60,113 nt of DNA from Candidatus Gastranaerophilales bacterium (lineage in GTDB: Bacteria; Cyanobacteriota; Vampirovibrionia; Gastranaerophilales; JAILCC01), in the NCBI GenBank assembly GCA_028696075.1, contig JAQVHS010000012.1:1-60113 (forward strand), written 5' to 3'. A model generated the notes under the pieces. It did not search any database. It saw only the letters and a program-made list of their open reading frames with translations, and was not told where the DNA came from. The translations under genes were made by a program, and so were the position numbers. Shown piece after piece: positions 42,710 through 50,508 of the stretch (within the stretch, counting starts at the first letter, position 1; the number at the start of each line of letters is the position of its first letter).

Positions 42710-43693
42710 ATGGAGAAAAAATACCTTGCAATATCTATATTAGCGGTGTGCGTATTGTGTTTAGTTTTAGGGCTGGCAAAGCCGAGACCGTTTAAAACCG
42801 CTGATACCGGTCTATCTGCAATTCAAGCTCCCTCTCGTATTGCTTTGATAAATCTGGAAGGTCCTATAAGTTCAACTGTTTCAACAACTTTCTTCCCTGA
42901 ATTATATTCAGCTACAAATGTTTTGGACTCCGTAAACAAAGCGGCGAAAGATAAAACAGTAAAAGGCGTGATTTTAAGAATAAATTCACCCGGCGGCACA
43001 GTATCGGCATCTCAGGATATTTATGATGCTGTTTTGCGTTTACGCAAGGAAAAGCCCGTTGTCGTTTCAATAGCTGATGTAGCAGCGAGCGGCGGTTATT
43101 ATGTTGCTTCTGCGGCGGACAGAATAGTTGCGCAGGAAGGTTCTATGACAGGCAGTATCGGTGTTATTTTCAGTTTTATTGATGCCGCTGATTTAACCAG
43201 AAAAATCGGGCTTACCGATAATACCGTTAAAAGCGGCAGGTTTAAAGACGCAGGCTCATTCTACAGACGAATGACCACAGATGAAAAATCTTTATTCCAA
43301 ACAACTATTTATGATGCTTATGACCAGTTTATTGATGCTATAGACAAAGGCAGAATACAAAGAAAAGATACTTATAAAGCTGAAAAGACAACCCTTACAT
43401 TGGATACATTGAAACAATATGCAGACGGCAGAATTTTTCTGGGTTCTCAGGCAAAAAAAATAGGCTTTGTTGACAGTTTAGGCGGTCAGTACGAGGCAGA
43501 AAATCTTGCCAAAAATCTTGTACAGGAAAAGTTTAATATAAAAACAGAACTGCCTGTTGTTCCTTACAATAAAGATTCAAGCTTTAAATCCCTGTTAATG
43601 GGTATTGAATCTAAGTTTAATCATAACCCTATCTCATCTATGCTGCCCTTTAGCGTAAAGTACGCAAAGCAACCCCTGTTGTTATGGGAGTAA
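42710..43693 (+). CDS. sppA: signal peptide peptidase SppA (short form)
   Basis: This 327-aa membrane-anchored serine protease degrades released signal peptides. After an N-terminal helix (5-22) it shows NSPGGTVSASQDIYDA, the nucleophile Ser127 in DVAASGGYY, and the general base Lys179 in SGRFKDAG. The 52-residue spacing equals that of the short Gram-positive type. It is the single-domain form (E. coli has a doubled 67-kDa form). It lies 2 bp after the mutase gene. Confidence 0.95.
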   Translation: MEKKYLAISILAVCVLCLVLGLAKPRPFKTADTGLSAIQAPSRIALINLEGPISSTVSTTFFPELYSATNVLDSVNKAAKDKTVKGVILRINSPGGTVSASQDIYDAVLRLRKEKPVVVSIADVAASGGYYVASAADRIVAQEGSMTGSIGVIFSFIDAADLTRKIGLTDNTVKSGRFKDAGSFYRRMTTDEKSLFQTTIYDAYDQFIDAIDKGRIQRKDTYKAEKTTLTLDTLKQYADGRIFLGSQAKKIGFVDSLGGQYEAENLAKNLVQEKFNIKTELPVVPYNKDSSFKSLLMGIESKFNHNPISSMLPFSVKYAKQPLLLWE

Positions 43694-43696
43694 ATT

Positions 43697-44254
43697 ATGA
43701 ACGAGTTTTTTGAAAAATTTTATGATATTTTGTTTGCCCCTTCAAAAGTTTTTGAAAGCATATCCTACGACAAACCTTATAAAATGCCGCTTTTAGTCGT
43801 CCTTTTAACTTCAAGCGTGGTTTTTTTAACAAATATAAAGGTAACCTTTACCCCTTTTGAGCTTTTGGGGCTGACGGGTTCTTGGCTGAGCGCCGTAATA
43901 TATTGGCTTTTCTTTTGTTTATTTGTAAATTTATGCGCACAAATGTTCAACCTTAAGAGCAATTATTCCAAGCTGCTGACGCTCAGCGCTCTTGCTACCG
44001 TACCTTGGCTGTTTTTAGCTCCTTTAAAACTTTTGAAAGCATTTAGCCCGCTTTCTTCCGAGATAGCTGTATTTTTTATTCTGATAGTTTGGGTTTGGAC
44101 AGTAGTGTTGCAGGTTGTAGCTATTTCAAGGGCTTATGATATACCCAGCAAAAATGCTATCGGCATTATAATTATCCCTTTTTTGGGGTTTGTGGTTTAT
44201 ACGGTATGGATTTTTGACTTCTTTCTTAAGATTGCACAAATATCTACACTTTAA
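43697..44254 (+). CDS. Yip1-family membrane protein
   Basis: This 185-aa protein has five predicted membrane helices. The N-terminal FFEKFYDILFAPSKVFESI is the usual Yip1-domain start, in which an amphipathic segment precedes the first helix, and AISRAYDIPSKNAIGIIIIPFLG is the typical ending. Bacterial Yip1 proteins have unknown roles, perhaps in envelope biogenesis. It lies 3 bp after sppA. Confidence 0.78.
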   Translation: MNEFFEKFYDILFAPSKVFESISYDKPYKMPLLVVLLTSSVVFLTNIKVTFTPFELLGLTGSWLSAVIYWLFFCLFVNLCAQMFNLKSNYSKLLTLSALATVPWLFLAPLKLLKAFSPLSSEIAVFFILIVWVWTVVLQVVAISRAYDIPSKNAIGIIIIPFLGFVVYTVWIFDFFLKIAQISTL

Positions 44255-44293
44255 ACTTTTGCAATTATATCAATATAAAGTTACAATAGGGTT

Positions 44294-44923
44294 ATGAGAG
44301 TTAGATTTTTTGTTTATATATTAATGTTATTGCTTTTTGTCCAAAACCACCTAATGGCGGAAGAGATAAATTTTATCCCTGCAGCAGCAGGTTTATCAAA
44401 GCTTACGGTTTTACGTTCCGCTCCGATGCTCTATCGGCCTAATAAACTTTTTACAGGACAGGATGCTGTTTTTAAAGTAAAAGCGGCGCCCGATTCTTTT
44501 GTAGTATTGGTGCTTGATTATGAGTTTGAACCTCAGTCTGTCGCATATGAGTCAAAAACCAATGCAGCAGGGTTATGTACATTTAGAATACCAATGAACG
44601 TGGCTAAAGAATATGTCGGTAGAACTGTAAAAGTAGAGGCTATGGTTTGGAAAAATGAAGATAAGAGCGATATAGTCAAGGCGCAGCCACTTGATTCTAC
44701 CGGTAATACTGCTGCTTCCGCGAGAATTGTTATATCCGACGGCGGGGCAAAGGGTGTCGTATTCAGCCCGTCAAGAGGCTTGAATGAATATATAATTAAT
44801 AGTGATTACGATGAGGATAGTAATTTTGATTTGTCTAAAAATAAAATTTATAATGACTCTACTCCCGCTTATGTGAAAAATATGAGAGATGCGCAAGATA
44901 ATGTCAAACAAAAAACACCTTAA
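44294..44923 (+). CDS. secreted beta-rich protein, unknown
   Basis: This 209-aa protein has a signal peptide (MRVRFFVYILMLLLFVQNHLMA, cut near residue 22) and a mature domain of alternating hydrophobic strands (residues 45-110, LFTGQDAVFKVKAAPDSFV and TFRIPMNVAKEYVGRTVKV), suggesting an Ig-like sandwich. An acidic, Asn-rich tail follows. It overlaps the DUF4127 gene by 35 bases, so the two are coupled. No family is recognised. Confidence 0.72.
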   Translation: MRVRFFVYILMLLLFVQNHLMAEEINFIPAAAGLSKLTVLRSAPMLYRPNKLFTGQDAVFKVKAAPDSFVVLVLDYEFEPQSVAYESKTNAAGLCTFRIPMNVAKEYVGRTVKVEAMVWKNEDKSDIVKAQPLDSTGNTAASARIVISDGGAKGVVFSPSRGLNEYIINSDYDEDSNFDLSKNKIYNDSTPAYVKNMRDAQDNVKQKTP

Positions 44924-46367
44924 AATACTCATAATCCCGCTGGATGACAGGCCTGTCAGCTATGATTTGCCCAAAAATACCGCTTCTTTTATTCGGGGGA
45001 CAGAAATTTTTATTCCGCCAAAGTCGATGTTAGGCTCTTTAACTAAAACAGCGGATACAGATGCGATTTTAAATTGGATAAAAGACACTATTGATAACAA
45101 TCAGATTGATGTTATTCTGCTAAGCCTTGATACCATTGCTTACGGAGGGTTAATTCCTTCAAGAAGAATTGTGCTGGGCTTTGATGAAATAAAATCAAGA
45201 ATAGACAAATGTACCTCGATTTTTGAAAACCTTGCGTATACCCCTAAGGTTTATGCCTTTTCAAGCATTATGAGAATTTCCAATAATAATATAAACGAAG
45301 AGGAAAAAACTTACTGGGATAAGTACGGTGAAAAGATATTTAAGTACTCATATTTAACCCATAAAATGGTTTCTGATTATGACCATATTATAGAGAATGA
45401 GCTGGTAGAACTTGCGCAGACTATTCCGTTTGAGGTTGTTGAAGATTATCTCAATACAAGAAAACGTAATTTTGAAATAAATCTATATTACCTTGAACTT
45501 GCTCAGAAAAGTTTGTTTGATTATTTGGTTTTTTCACAGGATGATACGGCACAATATGGCTTTAATGTTGAAGAAAAAGACCTTTTAAATAAACAAATAC
45601 AATCCTATAATTTGCAAAATGTGCAGATTAAAACAGGTGCGGACGAAATTATAACCGCTCTTTTGTCAAGGGCTGTTGTGGAATTTTACGGTAAAGAAAA
45701 AATTAAAATTTGCCCTGTGTTTTTTAACGAAGAGGCAAAGAAAATTATTTCAAGGTACGAGGATATAGACATAGAAACCTCGGTTAAATCGCAAATTGAA
45801 ATTTGCGGCGGCAAAGCCGTTTGTGAAAATTATGATTTAACACTGGTTGTCAACGCCCCCGGCAAAATTCAGGATGATATTTGTCTTGGAATTTTAGAGG
45901 ATACGCTTGAGCATAATCAGGCGGATTTATTGGCGGGGTATCTTGCCGGTAACGCTAATAAAACAATGATAGCCGACATAAAAAACGCCAACGGTGCGGA
46001 TAATTATTTGATTGACAAGTTATTTGGGCTTGGTCATATTGATTTGTACGGTTACAGCGCCTGGAATACTACAGGCAATACTTTAGGCAGTTTGATTGCG
46101 ATGGGTATTGTAAGATTTTTGGCAGAAAAGATTGATTTATTTGACAGAGAAAAATTTGACGAAATGATGATAACAAGATTTCTTGATGATTGGGCATATC
46201 AGGCAAATGTCAGGGCGATTATAAGACAAGAAAACAACCCTGATGCCGTGGACGGGGAAATGCTGCCTTTTGAGCAACGGCTTGCTTCATTTTTAAATTT
46301 TAATAAAAAAGTTTCTTACTCTTTTCCATGGAACAGGATTTTTGAGATTGAAGTCGTATTAGATTAG
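44889..46367 (+). CDS. DUF4127 family protein
   Basis: This 492-aa cytoplasmic protein matches DUF4127: LIIPLDDRPVSYDLP (14-28), VILLSLDTIAYGGLIPSRR (75-93), LVFSQDDTAQYGFN and ADLLAGYLAGNANKTMI, then YSAWNTTGNTLGSLIA. The conserved Asp pairs and the AYGG(L) turn suggest an enzyme, possibly acting on a sugar, but no activity is established. The start is either the ATG at 44889 or that at 44901 (MSNKKHLK). The gene overlaps the secreted-protein gene. Confidence 0.82.
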   Translation: MRKIMSNKKHLKILIIPLDDRPVSYDLPKNTASFIRGTEIFIPPKSMLGSLTKTADTDAILNWIKDTIDNNQIDVILLSLDTIAYGGLIPSRRIVLGFDEIKSRIDKCTSIFENLAYTPKVYAFSSIMRISNNNINEEEKTYWDKYGEKIFKYSYLTHKMVSDYDHIIENELVELAQTIPFEVVEDYLNTRKRNFEINLYYLELAQKSLFDYLVFSQDDTAQYGFNVEEKDLLNKQIQSYNLQNVQIKTGADEIITALLSRAVVEFYGKEKIKICPVFFNEEAKKIISRYEDIDIETSVKSQIEICGGKAVCENYDLTLVVNAPGKIQDDICLGILEDTLEHNQADLLAGYLAGNANKTMIADIKNANGADNYLIDKLFGLGHIDLYGYSAWNTTGNTLGSLIAMGIVRFLAEKIDLFDREKFDEMMITRFLDDWAYQANVRAIIRQENNPDAVDGEMLPFEQRLASFLNFNKKVSYSFPWNRIFEIEVVLD

Positions 46368-46431
46368 TAGTACAATTTCTAAAAGTTTGCTTTTGTTATA
46401 AAATAAAATATGTACATTATACGGGAATAAA

Positions 46432-47259
46432 ATGTTAAAAGATATTTTTATAACAGCGTTCCAACTATCTAAAAAATATATGAACTTAATGCAGCCGTTT
46501 TTGTTATTTTTAATCATTTTGCTGCTTTTTATGGGCAATGTTGCTGCTGCAAAATCAGGCATAGTAAACAATATTATTTTGATGATATTGTTTTTCTTTT
46601 TGGTTGTTGTATTTATGGCAGGGTGGTCAAATGCTTTTAAAGCCGCCATAGAATATGACAAAATCAACGAGCTTAAAACACCTGAAGAAAGAGAATATAT
46701 CCCGCCTTTGTTTCTGGGTGATTTTGCGGAAGGAGTCGGGAAATATTTTTTTAAATTTGCCGGGGCCGGAGTATTCTATATGATTTTAGCTCTGATATTT
46801 GCGCTAGGTATGTATTATATTGCGACTAATATGATAGGTATCCCCGAAGCTTTTTCAAAAGTAAATTTATCTCAGATAACGCATTCTGAAGCTGCATTTA
46901 AAACTTTTTTCTTCAGCCTTAGCGATGCAGACAGGCTCAGATTGGCGAAGATAAATTTATTAGGGTTTATAGCAGCAGGGCTGTTTTCTTATTTAACTAT
47001 GCTTATTCCGGTATCACTCGTAATGGGCAGGAAGAATTTTTTTGCGGATATACTCACAAGTATTAAATTACTGTTTAAAAAATTCTTTGTTTCTTTGAAT
47101 TTATTTTTGTTCTTCAACATCTTGCTTTTTTCCGCTTCCGTGATTAACGCAGCAGGCGCTAATAATGTAATTTTGTCTATTATAGGCTTGTTGTTATTTT
47201 GTTTTATTAATTTGTATTATTTTATGACATTATTTATATATTATGAAAAAGCAAGATAA
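46432..47259 (+). CDS. polytopic membrane protein, unknown
   Basis: This 275-aa protein has about six membrane helices and short loops (for example PFLLFLIILLLFMGNVAAA near the start and a very hydrophobic C-terminal 60 residues). The middle loop EYIPPLFLGDFAEGVGKYF is the most polar part. The layout resembles families of bacterial integral membrane proteins of the DUF4013 type, but this is only topology. It overlaps miaA by 17 bases and is in the plus-strand run. Confidence 0.65.
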   Translation: MLKDIFITAFQLSKKYMNLMQPFLLFLIILLLFMGNVAAAKSGIVNNIILMILFFFLVVVFMAGWSNAFKAAIEYDKINELKTPEEREYIPPLFLGDFAEGVGKYFFKFAGAGVFYMILALIFALGMYYIATNMIGIPEAFSKVNLSQITHSEAAFKTFFFSLSDADRLRLAKINLLGFIAAGLFSYLTMLIPVSLVMGRKNFFADILTSIKLLFKKFFVSLNLFLFFNILLFSASVINAAGANNVILSIIGLLLFCFINLYYFMTLFIYYEKAR

Positions 47260-48172
47260 TATTATAGCAATAACAGGACCTACCGCATCAGGCAAGACAG
47301 ACCTCGCTGCCAGGCTGGCACAGGATTTTGATACGGAGATTATATCCGCTGATTCGCGTTTGGTTTTTCGGGAATTTAATATAGGAGTTGCAAAGCCCTC
47401 ACAAGAAGAACTTGCTTTAGTTAAGCATCATCTTGTGGATGTTGTTTCACCTCTTGAGGATTTTAGCGTAAGTGATTTTAAAAATTTGGCAAATAAAGTT
47501 ATTGAAAAATTGTTTGAGCAAAATAAAACCCCTATTGTAGCAGGCGGTACAGGATTTTATATAAAAAGCCTGCTTGAAGGACTTGATATACCAAAAGTCC
47601 CTGCAGACGAAGGTTTCAGAGCAGAGATGAGAACTTTGGCAAAAGATCACGGCAATGAATATCTATACAGAATACTTATTGAAAAAGACCCCGCTATGGC
47701 ACAGAAACTCCATTATAACGATATTTTTAGGGTTATCAGGGCATTAGAAGTTATAAAATCGTTAAACATTCCCATGAGCGAAGCCCAAAAACTTAACAAA
47801 CCTGACTTTAACGTGATTTACATAGGGCTTGATGCAAAAGACAGAGCGTTCTTATACGACAGGGTCAATAAAAGGGTTGACTTAATGGTAGAGCAGGGGC
47901 TGTTTGAAGAAGTTGAATTTTTGGTAAAAAAATACGGCGAAACTGTTTCTTTATTAAAAACTTTGGGGTATAAAGAAGTTATAGACTATTTTAATAACCG
48001 TTTGACTAAAGAAGAGGCTGTAGAGCTAATCAAAAAAAACACCAGAAATTTTGCGAAGAGGCAGCTTACCTGGTTTAGGACAAACAAAAATATTAACTGG
48101 TTTTATATTGATGAAAATGATAATAAAAATTTGACGCAGAAGGTAAGAGAAAAATGTTTAAGTATGATGTAA
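47243..48172 (+). CDS. miaA: tRNA dimethylallyltransferase MiaA
   Basis: This 309-aa enzyme adds dimethylallyl to A37 of tRNAs that read UNN codons. It has the P-loop ITGPTASGKTDLAARLA (10-26), SADSRLVFREFNIGVAKP, GGTGFYIKSLLEGL and YIGLDAKDR, and the C-terminal TRNFAKRQLTWFR. It uses the dimethylallyl diphosphate made by the MEP pathway (dxr is also in the window). It overlaps mnmG by 19 bases, coupling two tRNA-modification genes. Confidence 0.96.
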   Translation: MKKQDNIIAITGPTASGKTDLAARLAQDFDTEIISADSRLVFREFNIGVAKPSQEELALVKHHLVDVVSPLEDFSVSDFKNLANKVIEKLFEQNKTPIVAGGTGFYIKSLLEGLDIPKVPADEGFRAEMRTLAKDHGNEYLYRILIEKDPAMAQKLHYNDIFRVIRALEVIKSLNIPMSEAQKLNKPDFNVIYIGLDAKDRAFLYDRVNKRVDLMVEQGLFEEVEFLVKKYGETVSLLKTLGYKEVIDYFNNRLTKEEAVELIKKNTRNFAKRQLTWFRTNKNINWFYIDENDNKNLTQKVREKCLSMM

Positions 48173-50019
48173 TAGTAGTAGGCGGCGGGCATGCAGGATG
48201 TGAAGCTGCATTGGCTGCTGCAAAATACGGACTGAAAGTCCTTTTAACTTCTATAAATCTTACCAATATAGCTCTTATGCCATGTAACCCTGCTATAGGC
48301 GGACCTTCAAAATCAAACATAGTTAGGGAAATTGATGCTTTAGGCGGAGTTATGGGGCTGGCTGCCGATGCTACTTATCTTCAGATGAAGACCTTAAACT
48401 CAAGCAAAGGTCCTGCAATCAGGGCTTTAAGAGCGCAATCGGACAAAAAAGAATATATGCACTATTTTAGAAACCTGCTCGAAAGCTATGAGAATATTGA
48501 TATTAAACAGTGCATGATAGTTGAAATTATGGTAAAAAACGGCGCTGTTACGGGCGCTAAAGACGAGCTTGGGATAGAATATCTTGCTCCTGTGGTGATT
48601 TTGACAACGGGGACTTCTCTTGAAGGCAAAATCCATATAGGGCTGAAGTCTTTTCAAGCAGGCAGGTTGGGTGAATTTCCTGCCCATGGTCTTTCAGACA
48701 ACTTAAGAGCTTTGGGGTTGGATTTAGGCAAATTTAAAACAGGCACCCCTGCCAGAGTTGATGCTCGTACGATTAATTTTGACGGGCTTGATGTTCACTA
48801 TGGTGATAAAGAGTTGTCCTTCTTTTCTTTCGAGCCAAACCGTCCTATCCGCCCACAATATCCTTGTTATCTGACACGAACTACAAAAAAAACCCACGAT
48901 ATTATAATGGCAAACCTTGATAAATCACCTATGTACACCGGACGTATTCAGGGAAAAGGTCCCAGATACTGCCCTTCTATAGAGGACAAAGTTGTCCGTT
49001 TTGCAGATAAAGAATCGCATCACATTTTTATAGAACCGGAAGGGGAAAATACTTACGAAACCTACGTACAAGGATTTTCAAGCAGCTTGCCTTTTGACGT
49101 TCAGATACAAATGCTGCAATCTCTGCCGGGGCTTGAAAATGTAAAAGTGATGAAGCCTGCTTATGCTGTTGAGTACGATTATGTACCTGCACTACAGCTT
49201 GAACATTCTTTGATGACTAAAAAAATAAAAGGGCTGTTTTGCGCAGGTCAAATTAACGGTACAAGCGGATATGAAGAAGCCGCAGGACAAGGGCTTTTGG
49301 CTGCTATTAATGCGGCATTATTTCTTGATGAAAAAGCGCCTCTGGTGCTGCCTCGCAACTCCTCTTATATAGGCACTCTTATTGATGATTTGGTTACAAA
49401 AGAAATGGATGAGCCTTATCGTATGTTGCCGTCAAGAAGCGAATACAGGCTTATTTTAAGGCAGGATAACGCAGACCAAAGACTGACCAAAATCGGCTAT
49501 AACATAGGTTTGATATCGGAAGAGCGGTATTTGCGTTTCAAAGCCAAGCTTGAAATGATAGAACAGGAAAAATTACGTTTGCAGGAGCTGAAAATCTCTG
49601 CAACCAATGAAAATAACGGGATTTTAGCCAAGTATAATACTCAAATAGAGCGTGGTATAAGAGTTGCAGAACTTTTAAAGCGACCTAATGTAGATTATTC
49701 CGTCATCAAGGAATTGGATGAAACCACAAGAGTTTTGAACTTGCCTAAAGAAGTTGAAGAGCAGGTGGAAATCCAGATAAAATATGACGGTTATATCAAA
49801 CGTCAAAATATCCAGGTGGAGCAGGCGTCCAAACTGGAAAATGTGAAGCTTCCGCAGGATATTGATTTTCAGGGTATCAAACATATTTCTCAGGAAACAA
49901 AGGACAAGCTGACAAAAGTCCGCCCGAAAACGCTTGCTCAAGCCGCCAGAATAGGCGGAATTAAACCTTCTGACGTGTCAGTTTTGATGGTGCTTTTGGA
50001 AACTAACAGATTGAAGTAG
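48154..50019 (+). CDS. mnmG: tRNA uridine carboxymethylaminomethyl enzyme MnmG
   Basis: This 621-aa FAD protein works with MnmE to modify wobble U34. It has the dinucleotide motif VVGGGHAGCEAALAAAK (8-24), MPCNPAIGGPSKSN, the GTPARVDARTI segment and the C-terminal RPKTLAQAARIGGIKPSDVS. The length and C-terminal tRNA-binding region are normal. MnmE is not in the window. It ends the long plus-strand run that began at 41214. Confidence 0.97.
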   Translation: MFKYDVIVVGGGHAGCEAALAAAKYGLKVLLTSINLTNIALMPCNPAIGGPSKSNIVREIDALGGVMGLAADATYLQMKTLNSSKGPAIRALRAQSDKKEYMHYFRNLLESYENIDIKQCMIVEIMVKNGAVTGAKDELGIEYLAPVVILTTGTSLEGKIHIGLKSFQAGRLGEFPAHGLSDNLRALGLDLGKFKTGTPARVDARTINFDGLDVHYGDKELSFFSFEPNRPIRPQYPCYLTRTTKKTHDIIMANLDKSPMYTGRIQGKGPRYCPSIEDKVVRFADKESHHIFIEPEGENTYETYVQGFSSSLPFDVQIQMLQSLPGLENVKVMKPAYAVEYDYVPALQLEHSLMTKKIKGLFCAGQINGTSGYEEAAGQGLLAAINAALFLDEKAPLVLPRNSSYIGTLIDDLVTKEMDEPYRMLPSRSEYRLILRQDNADQRLTKIGYNIGLISEERYLRFKAKLEMIEQEKLRLQELKISATNENNGILAKYNTQIERGIRVAELLKRPNVDYSVIKELDETTRVLNLPKEVEEQVEIQIKYDGYIKRQNIQVEQASKLENVKLPQDIDFQGIKHISQETKDKLTKVRPKTLAQAARIGGIKPSDVSVLMVLLETNRLK

Positions 50020-50033
50020 CACAAAAAAATAAT

Positions 50034-50279
50034 TTATTTGCTTAATAAATCTGCGACTACTCTTAATCGTTCTGTTTCAAAAGCTTTACTGTCTACTTTT
50101 AAATTGGGATTTTTCAAACGAGCTATACATAAAATATTATCATAGCATTCTCTTTGTGTTATAGAGCTTAAATTTCCAACCATTTTGCGATAAGTCTGTT
50201 CTAAAAATTTTCGAGAATAACCATTTATTAGTTGTTCTTGCCCGGCAAATTTTTGATTAGATATAGCTAAAACTTTCAT
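50034..50279 (-). CDS. small uncharacterised protein
   Basis: This 81-aa helical, charged protein has a start MKVLAISNQKFAGQEQLINGY, two cysteines, and a basic C-terminus. It has a GGAGATTAAT ribosome binding site before the ATG. It is convergent with mnmG and followed by no clear terminator. The segment QKFAGQEQLI carries a Phe-x-Gly near the N-terminus, similar to other lineage-specific proteins in the window. No family is recognised. Confidence 0.55.
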   Translation of the reverse strand: MKVLAISNQKFAGQEQLINGYSRKFLEQTYRKMVGNLSSITQRECYDNILCIARLKNPNLKVDSKAFETERLRVVADLLSK

Positions 50280-50363
50280 TGATTAATCTCCGTAAATTAC
50301 CACTATGCTATGTTAGCATAAAAATCTTACAGGATTACAAATATTTACAAAAAATAAAAGAGA

Positions 50364-50390
50364 AGAGCCGAAAATTTAATTTTCGGCTCT
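50364..50390 (-). terminator. terminator of ppdK
   Basis: A 13-bp perfect inverted repeat AGAGCCGAAAATT/AATTTTCGGCTCT lies about 120 bp beyond the ppdK stop on the minus strand, followed in that direction by a T-rich tract. The size of the stem makes it a strong hairpin. Confidence 0.75.
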
Positions 50391-50439
50391 CTTTGGTTTT
50401 TAGTCTTGAATTTTGCTTCATTCGGGCATCTTGCTCATT

Positions 50440-50492
50440 TCGCTTCGCTGCAATTCGCATTGCCCTCATTACTTCGGCGTTCGCTTCGCTCA
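50440..50492. repeat. short TCGCTTCGCT repeats
   Basis: TCGCTTCGCT occurs twice (50440-50449 and 50481-50490) between ppdK and its terminator, with a small hairpin GCAAT/ATTGC between them. The reverse complement, extended to 12 bases (TGAGCGAAGCGA), occurs again at 59820-59831 in the tRNA-linked region. No gene is seen in 50280-50508. Confidence 0.45.
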
Positions 50493-50508
50493 GCCTTGTC
50501 AAAATCCG

